DNA of 39,844 nt, from contig JAPYUM010000035.1 in NCBI GenBank assembly GCA_029940535.1, positions 1 through 39,844 of the forward strand, given 5' to 3'. The notes beneath the pieces were generated by a model. That model was not told where the DNA came from. It did not search any database and saw only the letters and a program-made list of their open reading frames with translations. Source of the stretch: Vicinamibacterales bacterium. Lineage in GTDB: Bacteria; Acidobacteriota; Vicinamibacteria; Vicinamibacterales; UBA8438. Shown here one piece after another: positions 6,478-14,403 of this stretch (the stretch's first letter is position 1; every line of letters starts with the position of its first letter). The translations under genes were made by a program, and so were the position numbers.

Positions 6478-8328
6478 TCAGATACGCCCGAGCCACTCGA
6501 GCAGCCCCAGGGTAAGCCATGGTACATAAGTGATAACCAGGACGCCAAATCCCAGAATGACCAGGAGCGGGACCGAGGCCCGGTAGACCTCGAGCAGGGG
6601 CCTGTCGAATCGGTACGAGGCCAGAAACAAGTTCAGACCGACCGGCGGCGTCAGAAACCCGAGTTCCAGATTGGCGATGAAAATGATGCCGAGGTGCAGC
6701 GGGTGTATCCCAAACTGTTCGGCGACAGGGACGATGAGCGGCACGACCACGAAGATGGCTGAGAAGATGTCCATCACGCACCCGACCAGCAACAGGAAGA
6801 TATTCAGGCCCAGCAGGAACATGAGACGGGACCCGATATTCGCTTCTGCCCACTCGACCAGCCGGAACGGCACTTCCGCATCCACCAGATACGCGGTGAA
6901 TCCGACGGCCACGCCCAGGATGATCAGAACCCCACCGACCAGCACCACGCATTCAGTGAAGGCCTCACGCAACCCCTTCCCCAACGTGAAGTCGCGATGG
7001 ATAACCCCCTGGATGAGCGCGGCATAGAACGCAGTGACCGCAGCGGTCTCCACCAACGTGGCAAACCCGCTGAACAGGACGCCCAAGACGACGAACGGAA
7101 TGCTGAGCTCCCACTTAGCTTCCCAGACCGCCGCCCTGAACTCGGGCCAGCCGAATCGACGACGACCGGCGCCGGTGAGCATGCCTTCGCGCACACCCCA
7201 TGCGGCGGTGAGCACGATCAGGAGGATGCCGGGCGCGACGCCAGCCACGAACAGGTCGGCGGGCGCCACCTGCGCCACGATGGCATACAGAATCAGCGGC
7301 ATCGCCGGGGGGAAGAGCAATCCGAGCGATCCCGACGCCGTCAGCAACCCGAGCGAGAAGCGGTCTCGATACCCGTCCTTCAGCAGCGCCGGAAACAACA
7401 GGCCGCCCAGCGCCAGAATCGTCACTCCCGAACCGCCTGTGAAAACCGTAAAAAACGCGCAGAGCAAGACGCACACGATGGCCGTGCCACCCGGTATCCA
7501 GCCGACGCCGGCACGGAACACGCGCAACAACCGCTCCGAGGCGTTCCCCTGGGCCAGAATGAAACCGGCCAGCGTGAACAATGGGATGGCTGGCAGGTGC
7601 GGTTGAATGTTCAGGCCGTAGGTCTCGATGGCGACAATCACGGGCAGGTCGCCGTCTCCCATATACAGCAGCACTGCCGCCCCACCGAGAATAGTGAAAA
7701 TGGGTGCGCCCAGAACGGCGGCCGCCAGCACCAGGGCAATCAGCGGCCACAGGGTGACCCCGTCAAGCACGTACTCGGTGAGCCCCAGCCACAGCCCGAT
7801 GAGCACTCCGGCGAAGGCCATCGTGCGCCCCACCCAACCCGGTGACGCGCGCCAGACCAACCGGAGGGCGATCACCGAGAACGCGACCGGCAGCACCAGC
7901 TGGGCAACCCAGACCGGCACGCCGGCGGCCAGCATGGTGCCGTCCTCCTTGTCGAACAGCACGAGCTGGTAGGCGGCGGTGGCGAGGATCGTGCACACGG
8001 CCGAACCGACGAAGGCCGCAAATACCGCGGTCGCTCGGCGCGTGCGTCCCTCCGGGATGAAGGTGGCGGTCGCCAACGCAATCAGCTTGCCCTCGCGAGC
8101 GGCCAACGCGGCGCCGAGGAACCCGACCCACAGCGTCAGATGTTGAACAAAAGCGATGGAACCGGGGACGCCACCGGAGAGCACCGGCCGCACCACAATC
8201 TCGGCCAGCGGTAGCAGCACCATGGCCGCAAGCGCCAGATTCGCGACGAGTTCTTCGCCGCCACGCAGCACCCGCCGCACCAGCGGTGACCACCCGCCAG
8301 TCAGCTCGGCCGGGACGCTGTCGCTCAT
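6478..8328 (-). CDS. dctQM: TRAP transporter fused small and large permease (DctQM)
   Basis: A 616-residue membrane protein joining both permease parts of a TRAP transporter, which uses the sodium gradient to import an organic acid delivered by the binding protein. Residues about 20-165 form the four-helix DctQ part ('LWVGFLGAALAAREGKLI'). From about 185 the 12-helix DctM part follows, with 'IPLFTLAGFIL', 'FTGGSGVTILALGGLLFPAL', 'GLLFPPAMPLILYAIVA' and 'LELGFLTPPVGLNLFL', all typical of the family. No separate dctQ is present, which fits a true fusion. It begins 30 bases after dctP ends. The substrate is not predictable from the permease. Confidence 0.92.
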   Translation of the reverse strand: MSDSVPAELTGGWSPLVRRVLRGGEELVANLALAAMVLLPLAEIVVRPVLSGGVPGSIAFVQHLTLWVGFLGAALAAREGKLIALATATFIPEGRTRRATAVFAAFVGSAVCTILATAAYQLVLFDKEDGTMLAAGVPVWVAQLVLPVAFSVIALRLVWRASPGWVGRTMAFAGVLIGLWLGLTEYVLDGVTLWPLIALVLAAAVLGAPIFTILGGAAVLLYMGDGDLPVIVAIETYGLNIQPHLPAIPLFTLAGFILAQGNASERLLRVFRAGVGWIPGGTAIVCVLLCAFFTVFTGGSGVTILALGGLLFPALLKDGYRDRFSLGLLTASGSLGLLFPPAMPLILYAIVAQVAPADLFVAGVAPGILLIVLTAAWGVREGMLTGAGRRRFGWPEFRAAVWEAKWELSIPFVVLGVLFSGFATLVETAAVTAFYAALIQGVIHRDFTLGKGLREAFTECVVLVGGVLIILGVAVGFTAYLVDAEVPFRLVEWAEANIGSRLMFLLGLNIFLLLVGCVMDIFSAIFVVVPLIVPVAEQFGIHPLHLGIIFIANLELGFLTPPVGLNLFLASYRFDRPLLEVYRASVPLLVILGFGVLVITYVPWLTLGLLEWLGRI

Positions 8329-8358
8329 GAGGGCACAGGCAAGGATCGCGTCGGTCGG

Positions 8359-9351
8359 CTAGCGGGAAGCCCGAAAGGCGTTCCGCTCGCGTACCGCGTG
8401 GTCGTAGACGTCGGCGGGAATCATGGTTCCCCGCCAGGAGGCCGTCAACCTGTCGGCAATCACCCGGAACGACGCTTTGGCATCGTCGTCCAGCTCCACG
8501 ACAGTGAGACCGCGACTCTCCATCTCGACGATCGCCTGGCGGTCTTGTGCCGGAACGTCGCGAAACAGATTCTGTTCCACGCGCTTCGCGGACGCCCGCA
8601 GTGCTCTCTGGTCCTCCTCGCTGACACGGTTCCAGGTCCGCTCCGCCACCACCGTAATCCCCAGGACCGGTGAGATCGGCACGTCGAGCATGTACGGCGT
8701 CTTGTCGTACCACTGGAACAGCAACGCCACGTACGGCGCGGTCGGGTAAGCATCGATCAGCCCGGTGTTCAGTCCCAGCAGCACGTCGGTGACCGCGAGC
8801 GGCTGCGGATCAAAACCGTTCCTCTTATACCACTGCAGCATCTTCTCGTCGCCAGCCGCCGTGTAGACCTTCGTTCGCTTGAGCTCATCGAAGGTTTCGA
8901 CCCGGTCGGCCGTGAAGAACTGTGCCCATCCGGCGTGACCCCAATTGAGCAGCACCAGCCCCTGGTCGGCCAGCACCTTCTCGAACGTCGGGGTCAGCTT
9001 CTCGACCACGTGGAACGTCTCCTCGTCCGACTCGAAGAAGAACGGGATGCTGAGCACGTTGAATGCCTCGTCGATGTCGCCGGGCAACGCGAACACCGCC
9101 GCCTGGGGGCGACCCGCCTTGAGACGTCGGGCCAACGAACCTTCGTCCTTGACCGAACCGGGCAGCACGCGTAGCTGGACACGGCCATCGGTCTCACGCT
9201 GCCACTCGGAAGCCATTTCCTTGAGCGCCTTGTCCCACACGGAGTTTGCGGGCAAAACGGACCCGAGCTGGATCCGGGTACCGCGTTGCGCCAGCAGCAC
9301 TGCTGGCGCGAGCACCAGGGCTAGCGCGAACACTAGAAATCGCGATCTCAT
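8359..9351 (-). CDS. dctP: TRAP transporter substrate-binding protein (DctP family)
   Basis: A 330-residue periplasmic binding protein. Residues 1-21 are a signal peptide ending 'VLLAQ'. The body has the usual DctP signs: 'RIQLGSVLPANSVWDKALKEM' is the first strand and helix, 'DEAFNVLSIPFFF' is the hinge region, and 'EKMLQWYKRNGFDPQPLAVTD' leads to the signature 'LNTGLIDAYPTAPYVAL'. In that segment a conserved arginine of carboxylate-binding DctP proteins is expected; I do not see it clearly, so the ligand may not be a simple C4-dicarboxylate. Its ATG overlaps the tatT stop by four bases (ATGA), so translation is probably coupled. Confidence 0.9.
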   Translation of the reverse strand: MRSRFLVFALALVLAPAVLLAQRGTRIQLGSVLPANSVWDKALKEMASEWQRETDGRVQLRVLPGSVKDEGSLARRLKAGRPQAAVFALPGDIDEAFNVLSIPFFFESDEETFHVVEKLTPTFEKVLADQGLVLLNWGHAGWAQFFTADRVETFDELKRTKVYTAAGDEKMLQWYKRNGFDPQPLAVTDVLLGLNTGLIDAYPTAPYVALLFQWYDKTPYMLDVPISPVLGITVVAERTWNRVSEEDQRALRASAKRVEQNLFRDVPAQDRQAIVEMESRGLTVVELDDDAKASFRVIADRLTASWRGTMIPADVYDHAVRERNAFRASR

Positions 9352-10298
9352 GGAAAAGTTGCCTCCGTCTCCAACGGGTCAAAGAACAGGTCGTCGATCT
9401 GGCCGAGTAGCGACCGGGCGCGGCGCTGGCTCACGAGGTTCAGCAACCGCAGGCTCGTGTCCGCATCCGGGTCGACCGCCAGCGCAGTCTCCAGCAATCG
9501 CTGGAACTCTGCCCGATTCTCTTCCGGCACAGACACCCCGGCCGCGAAGGTCACATACGGGCCCGCGTCGAGCCCGTCGGACAACTCTACCGCGCGTTCG
9601 AAGTGTTCACGCGCGCGGTCAGGGGATCCACCCAGTTGAGCCGGTAGCGCCTCCAGCGTGATCAGCGCTGCGTGAAGCGACCCGCGTTCGTAGTCCTCGT
9701 CGAGCTCGAGCGCGCGATCCAGCAATGCCCTTACCGCCGGCAAATCAGCGATGAGGCCGGGCTGATCCAGCGCGTTCGAGATCGCCAGACCCCAGGCGGC
9801 GCTCAGCAGGAACAGCACCTCGACGTCCTCCACATCGGTGACCGCGAGAGCCGCCACCGGGTCCTGTTGGAGCTGCGCCGCGATGCCGTCGTACTTCAAC
9901 TCGAGGCTGCGCAGACAATAGTCACGCGCCCGAACAAAAACCCGCCAGGTGCGATCCCGCAACGCGGAGGAACGCTCATAGTCGCCTTCCCAGTCAGCGA
10001 TCTCGGCATCGGCCTGCAAGAACGCGTTGCCATACAACATAAACCCGGTGCACGCGAAGACCAGGGCCTGATCCTGCTCCGGCTCCGTGTCCAGGATCGA
10101 CTCGATCGTCTTGAGCAGGAACGGCAACGCATCCCGTACGAGTTCGGGATCTTCCTCTGAGAGATACACGTCAGGATTCGCCAGCGTCGGTACGATGGCA
10201 TTGACGGCCATCGACCGCAATGAACACCCGCCGGACGCCAACACGGCGATGCCGGCGAGCACCGCGGCTCCAAATCGAACGCTCACTGAGTTGCGCAT
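9348..10298 (-). CDS. TRAP-associated TPR lipoprotein (TatT family)
   Basis: A 316-residue lipoprotein, start at ATG 10298, with a lipobox ending 'LASGGC'. The remainder is helical with TPR-like repeats ('LLDRALELDEDYERGSLHAAL', 'AREHFERAVELS'). It matches the TatT family, first described in Treponema as a trimeric TPR protein that docks with the TRAP binding protein and may pass hydrophobic ligands to it. Its place as first gene of the operon, overlapping dctP, supports that role here. A hydrophobic or lipid-like ligand for the transporter is therefore possible, which is inference from the Treponema work. Confidence 0.85.
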   Translation of the reverse strand: MRNSVSVRFGAAVLAGIAVLASGGCSLRSMAVNAIVPTLANPDVYLSEEDPELVRDALPFLLKTIESILDTEPEQDQALVFACTGFMLYGNAFLQADAEIADWEGDYERSSALRDRTWRVFVRARDYCLRSLELKYDGIAAQLQQDPVAALAVTDVEDVEVLFLLSAAWGLAISNALDQPGLIADLPAVRALLDRALELDEDYERGSLHAALITLEALPAQLGGSPDRAREHFERAVELSDGLDAGPYVTFAAGVSVPEENRAEFQRLLETALAVDPDADTSLRLLNLVSQRRARSLLGQIDDLFFDPLETEATFP

Positions 10299-10462
10299 GA
10301 ATGGAACGAGCCTGACCTTCCCTGCTATTGATTCGGTTCGCACCGACCAGGCCAGACTCTCAATAATATCAGCGTTGAACGACATCACGGGTGACACCCG
10401 GTCAGACGTCGTCCCCGACGACGGCGATCGGGCTTCGGGGCCATCCGTGCCAAGATGCCCGA

Positions 10463-11278
10463 ATGTCCAGGTTCGTCACCATCCGGCGCGGCTGGTTCCT
10501 CATGGGCAGCCATGAGGGTCAGGCGGCCGAACGCCCCGTGCGCCAGACCTGGGTCGACGCGTTCCAACTCGCCGTTCACCCGGTCACTCGTCTTGAGTAT
10601 GCGCGGTTTCTGACCCAGACGGCTCACCCGCAGCCGCGGGAATGGGACAACCCCGCGTTCGGGCAACCAGACCAGCCGGCGGTAGGCGTGAGCTGGCACG
10701 ACGCTCAGGCGTACTGCGCCTGGTGGTCAGAGCAGGATGGCGCGGTGCGGCTCCCAACCGAAGCGGAGTGGGAGCGAGCGGCGCGCGGCGGTCCGGACGG
10801 CCGACGGTATCCCTGGGGTGATGACGTGCCGGAGTGGGTGCCCCAAGGCGGGCACGGCCCGCTCGACGGACCGTGGCGGGTGACACTCGGCCGCCCGAAT
10901 GGATTCGGACTGTATGGAATCGCCGCGAACATTCACGAGTGGTGCTCGAACTGGCACGACCGGGAGTTCTACTCGCAGTCGCCAACCATCAACCCCACCG
11001 GCCCCGACACCGGCACTCGACGCGCGTCGCGCGGGGGAGCGTGGCGTCATGCGGTCACCATCAACCGGACGGCGGCACGGAGCAGTCTCGACCCCACGTT
11101 CCGTTATACCGACTACGGATTCCGACTCGCTAGGGACTATTACTCAGACGGGGCTGCGCCCCGAACCCCCGCGGCGACTCCGCGGGGACCCCGAGTGCCC
11201 CACTCCGCCGCCACGGGGCGCGCATTGTCGCGCGCCTGCGTCGTTCTTGGGGGGCAACACGCGTGGGCGCGGTCATGA
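10463..11278 (+). CDS. Formylglycine-generating enzyme-like protein (SUMF1/FGE-sulfatase family)
   Basis: A 271-residue protein with a C-type-lectin-like FGE fold. Family landmarks: 'WFLMGSHEG', 'PVTRLEYARFL', 'AVGVSWHDAQAYCAWW', 'RLPTEAEWERAARGG', 'YPWGDD', 'NGFGLYGIAANIHEWCSNW', 'SRGGAW' and 'YTDYGFRLAR'. Relatives either oxidise a cysteine in sulfatases or bind ligands or ergothioneine-type substrates. I do not see the paired active-site cysteines of true FGE, so its reaction is uncertain. The family domain ends near 'GFRLARDYY' (about 11141); the last 45 residues are read from a palindromic repeat. Its TGA overlaps the next start codon (ATGA). No signal peptide is visible from this start. 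Confidence 0.78.
   Translation: MSRFVTIRRGWFLMGSHEGQAAERPVRQTWVDAFQLAVHPVTRLEYARFLTQTAHPQPREWDNPAFGQPDQPAVGVSWHDAQAYCAWWSEQDGAVRLPTEAEWERAARGGPDGRRYPWGDDVPEWVPQGGHGPLDGPWRVTLGRPNGFGLYGIAANIHEWCSNWHDREFYSQSPTINPTGPDTGTRRASRGGAWRHAVTINRTAARSSLDPTFRYTDYGFRLARDYYSDGAAPRTPAATPRGPRVPHSAATGRALSRACVVLGGQHAWARS
11137..11250. repeat. GC-rich palindromic repeat, family 2 copy 1
   Basis: It starts with ACGGGGCTGCGCCCCGAACC and runs through several inverted segments to a GCGCGCAT/GTCGCGCGC-like end. It matches, inverted, the sequence at 23424-23518, and its first 16 bases recur at 21447-21462. It lies at the end of the SUMF1-like gene and has no stop in that frame, so it extends the protein by about 45 residues. 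Confidence 0.7.
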
Positions 11279-12639
11279 CGGAATTCGAACTCGCATCGCG
11301 AATTGCCGAACGGGTCCGGGCCGCGAGTGGCCGCGCGCTGTTCGTCGGCGGGTGGGTCCGAGACCGGCTGTTGGGGCGAGAATCGAAAGACATCGATCTC
11401 GAGATTCATGGGATCGAGGCGCCGCAACTCAGGACGCTGCTCGAGGAGATCGCGCCGGTGAACGCGGTCGGCGAGAGCTTCACGGTCTACAAGGTGGGGC
11501 CGGTCGATGTCGCGCTACCACGCACAGAGTCGAAGACCGGCCGCGGTCACCGTGGTTTCGAGGTCACCGGCAATCCTCACCTGTCGATCGAGGACGCGGC
11601 CCGCCGTCGCGACTTCACGATCAACGCCATCGCCTGGGACCCGGTGACGGAGCAGTATCTGGACCCCCACGGCGGAAGAGCCGACCTGGAGCGGCGCCGG
11701 TTGTGCGTGGTCGACCCGGCCAGGTTCGGCGACGACAGTCTGCGGGTCCTCCGTGCCCTGCAGTTCGCGGCACGATTCGAACTGTCCCTCGACGACCAGA
11801 CCCGCCAAATCTGTCGCGCCACCCCGCTCGACGACCTCCCCGCGGAGCGGATCTGGGGAGAACTCGAAAAGCTGTTGCTCCTGTCTGACCGGCCGTCACG
11901 GGGCTTCGAATTGGCGCTCGAACTGGGCGTCGTCGACCAGTTGTTCCCCGAACTCAAGGCCCTCGTCGGCTGCGAACAGGAGCCTGAATGGCATCCAGAG
12001 GGTGATGTCTGGGTCCATACGATGTTGGTAATCGACGAGGCCCGCACACGTATCGACGACTTGCCTCACCCCCAGCAGGTAGCCATGATGCTGGGCGCGG
12101 TCTGCCATGACCTCGGCAAACCGGCCACCACCGAGGTCATCGATGGCCGGATTCGCTCAAGGAATCACGAAGAGGCCGGCGTCGCGCCGACCCATGCCGT
12201 TCTCGACCGGCTGAACGTGCGTTCCATGAGTGGCTACGACGTCCGCCACCAGGTCGTCGGGTTGGTCGCACAGCATCTGAAGCCGGGCATGTGGCACTGG
12301 AGCACCAACGATGTCGGTGACGGCGCTTTCCGACGCCTGGCCAGGAAGGTCGACCTCGAACTGCTGGCCCGGCTGGCAAAGTCAGACTGTCTGGGGCGGA
12401 CCGGTTCTTTCGACTGCTCCGCGATGGATTGGTTCCTCGATCGGGCCAGAGCGCTGGGCGTAGAGCACGCCCCGCCGGCGCCACTCCTGATGGGCCGCCA
12501 TCTGCTCGACCTTGGGGTGCCGGCGGGACCGGACGTCGGCCGTATCCTCAAAATCGTCTACGAGCGCCAGCTCGACGGCCGCGTCGGGACGTTGGAGGAG
12601 GCGGTCGCGGCGGCTCAGGAGATTCTGCCGGCGCGCTAG
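11275..12639 (+). CDS. cca: CCA tRNA nucleotidyltransferase with HD domain
   Basis: A 454-residue class II nucleotidyltransferase that adds or repairs the CCA end of tRNAs. The head has 'LFVGGWVRDRLLG' (residues 22-34) and the metal-binding D39-x-D41, followed by the neck motif 'RRRDFTINAIA' and 'DDSLRVLRALQFAARF'. The C-terminal part contains an HD phosphohydrolase motif with H278-D279 in 'CHDLGKP', as in bifunctional CCA enzymes that also remove 2',3'-cyclic phosphates. ATG 11275 overlaps the previous TGA; a GTG at 11263 would add four residues. Both tRNA genes in this window already encode CCA, so a repair role is at least as likely as de novo addition. Confidence 0.9.
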   Translation: MTEFELASRIAERVRAASGRALFVGGWVRDRLLGRESKDIDLEIHGIEAPQLRTLLEEIAPVNAVGESFTVYKVGPVDVALPRTESKTGRGHRGFEVTGNPHLSIEDAARRRDFTINAIAWDPVTEQYLDPHGGRADLERRRLCVVDPARFGDDSLRVLRALQFAARFELSLDDQTRQICRATPLDDLPAERIWGELEKLLLLSDRPSRGFELALELGVVDQLFPELKALVGCEQEPEWHPEGDVWVHTMLVIDEARTRIDDLPHPQQVAMMLGAVCHDLGKPATTEVIDGRIRSRNHEEAGVAPTHAVLDRLNVRSMSGYDVRHQVVGLVAQHLKPGMWHWSTNDVGDGAFRRLARKVDLELLARLAKSDCLGRTGSFDCSAMDWFLDRARALGVEHAPPAPLLMGRHLLDLGVPAGPDVGRILKIVYERQLDGRVGTLEEAVAAAQEILPAR

Positions 12640-12649
12640 CGGTCGGGCT

Positions 12650-13636
12650 TCAGGCATCACGCGGTTGTTTGCTGGCCGAGTCCTGCCGGGCGGCGAGGGC
12701 GACCATGGAATCGAGCGCGATGTTGCCGCCGCTCAGCACGGCCACCGTCGGCCGCCCGTCCCCCTGAGTCTGCTGCCTGAGGACGGCCGCCACGGTGGCT
12801 GCACCGCTCGTCTCCACGACGAGCTTCGCACGGTGAAACAGCCAGAGCACCGCCTCGGCGATCGCATCGTCGGAGACCGTCACGATGTCGTCCACGAACT
12901 GACGGGCATGGTCGAATGTCAGGTCTCCCGGTCTGACCGGTAGCAACCCGTCGGCGATGCTGGCCACATGGGCCAAGGTCACCGGGTGACCGGCCGCCAA
13001 AGAGGTTTGCATCTTTGGCGCCCCTTCCGGCTCCACCCCGATCACCTGGACGTCCGGGCGCTGCTGCTTGATCGCGGCCGCGATTCCGGCCAGCAGCCCG
13101 CCGCCGCCAACCGGCACCAGCACGCGCGCCACCTCCGGGCAGTCCTTCAGAATCTCGAGGCCCACGGTCCCCTGGCCTTCGATGATCCACGGGTGGTCGA
13201 ACGGCGGCACGACCTGTAGCCGCTGCTCCGCGGCCACGTTCTCGGCGCGACGCTTCCGCTCGGCTGACGTCGTCCCTTCAAACAGCAGTTCGGCTCCCAA
13301 CGACCGGGCCCCGTCGACTTTGATGTCGGGCGCGGTCGTGGGCATCACCACGACCGCCCGCGCCCCGACCAGGCCTGCCGCCAGAGCCACCGCCTGCGCA
13401 TGGTTGCCCGACGAGTAGGTGATGACCCCATGGCGACGCTCGGCCACCTTCAAACGTGCGATGAAGTTGTAGGCGCCGCGCATTTTGAACGCGCCAACCG
13501 CCTGGAGGTTCTCGCACTTCGCGAGGATCTCCCCGACCCCGTCGACCGGTAGGGGAACCAGCGGCGTTCGCCGCACCACACCGTCAATACGGCGTGCCGC
13601 CTCTTGTATCGCCGACACCGAGACCAGAGCGCTCAT
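12650..13636 (-). CDS. Threonine/serine dehydratase (PLP fold type II)
   Basis: A 328-residue cytoplasmic PLP enzyme that deaminates threonine or serine to a 2-oxo acid. The PLP lysine is K51 in 'AVGAFKMRGAYN', the substrate loop is 'SSGNHAQA' (75-82), and the phosphate-binding glycines are 'VPVGGGGLLAG'. There is no C-terminal ACT regulatory domain, so it belongs with the short catabolic threonine dehydratases and serine racemases rather than IlvA. ATG 13636 is favoured over an upstream start because a TATACT box (13646-13651 on this strand) lies nine bases before it. It converges on cca with only ten bases between stops. Confidence 0.88.
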   Translation of the reverse strand: MSALVSVSAIQEAARRIDGVVRRTPLVPLPVDGVGEILAKCENLQAVGAFKMRGAYNFIARLKVAERRHGVITYSSGNHAQAVALAAGLVGARAVVVMPTTAPDIKVDGARSLGAELLFEGTTSAERKRRAENVAAEQRLQVVPPFDHPWIIEGQGTVGLEILKDCPEVARVLVPVGGGGLLAGIAAAIKQQRPDVQVIGVEPEGAPKMQTSLAAGHPVTLAHVASIADGLLPVRPGDLTFDHARQFVDDIVTVSDDAIAEAVLWLFHRAKLVVETSGAATVAAVLRQQTQGDGRPTVAVLSGGNIALDSMVALAARQDSASKQPRDA

Positions 13637-13645
13637 GCCGGGAGG

Positions 13646-13682
13646 AGTATAGCGAACGGGCTTCGCGCCCCACCGGTATACT
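13646..13682. promoter_or_regulatory. Divergent -10 boxes, both near start codons
   Basis: TATACT occurs on the minus strand at 13646-13651, nine bases before the dehydratase ATG, and on the plus strand at 13677-13682, seven bases before the ATG of the outer-membrane candidate. The 53-base gap leaves almost no room for leaders, so both mRNAs may be leaderless. Confidence 0.5.
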
Positions 13683-13689
13683 CCCAAGA

Positions 13690-14355
13690 ATGTCACTGTC
13701 CCGGTGGACGTGTTTCCCTGCCGCGCTCACGCTTTGCGTGGCCATTCTGCTCCTGCATCTCACGGCGACACCGGCGACGGCCCAAGACCCTGGCCCAATC
13801 GGTCCCTTTGTCATCGACGTCAGAGGTGCGATGGTGAACGTTGGCCAGGACCCCGACCTGGCCGCCAACCGCGGGCTCGGCCCGGCTCAGCTCCCCGCCT
13901 GGGGCCTGGGCCTCGACGTGGGCGGGCATGTCTACCTGTTCAGTTGGGGGGTGGTCACCTTCGGTGTCGGCGCCTCAGCGCTCTTTACCGCCGCGAGCCG
14001 GACCCCGGGCGACAACGACCCGGACGCAGGCGGCCCGACAGTGACCACACGGCTCACCGCCTTCTCCCCGCAGCTGTCGTTCAACTTCGGGGATGGCGAT
14101 GGCTGGAGCTATCTCAGCGGGGGCGTGGGCACGTCGCGACTCACGGTTTCCTCCGAGCAGCTGACCGTGCCGGAGCAGCGCCGGGCGGGAACACTCAACT
14201 ACGGGGGCGGCGCGCGATGGTTTGTTCGGCCCGGGATGGCGTTCTCGCTCGATCTGCGGATGTTCGCGATCAGCCCGCTCGAACAAACGGCAACGGAACC
14301 GGGATCGCCACGCATGACCCGTTTGGCGCTCAACCTGGGAATCGCGTTCAAGTAG
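13690..14355 (+). CDS. Putative outer-membrane beta-barrel protein
   Basis: A 221-residue protein with a signal peptide (residues 1-31, cleavage after 'ATAQ'). The mature part is made of alternating amphipathic strands rich in Gly and aromatic residues, for example 'GGHVYLFSWGVVTFGVGASAL', 'LTAFSPQLSFNFGDG', 'LNYGGGARWFV' and a final strand 'RLALNLGIAFK' ending in Phe-Lys. This fits a small eight-stranded barrel, but no family motif is recognised. It stands alone, divergent from the dehydratase. Confidence 0.65.
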   Translation: MSLSRWTCFPAALTLCVAILLLHLTATPATAQDPGPIGPFVIDVRGAMVNVGQDPDLAANRGLGPAQLPAWGLGLDVGGHVYLFSWGVVTFGVGASALFTAASRTPGDNDPDAGGPTVTTRLTAFSPQLSFNFGDGDGWSYLSGGVGTSRLTVSSEQLTVPEQRRAGTLNYGGGARWFVRPGMAFSLDLRMFAISPLEQTATEPGSPRMTRLALNLGIAFK

Positions 14356-14388
14356 ACGCGCGAGCCAACCCCACCTGCCGTCTTCCAT

Positions 14389-14403
14389 GATAGTGCGCCC
14401 ATG
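14389..14403 (+). promoter_or_regulatory. -10 box six bases before ATG (leaderless candidate)
   Basis: GATAGT at 14389-14394, then GCGCCC, then the ATG at 14401. The arrangement is almost the same as TATAGT-GCGCGC-GTG at 2477-2491. No Shine-Dalgarno sequence is visible. Confidence 0.45.
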
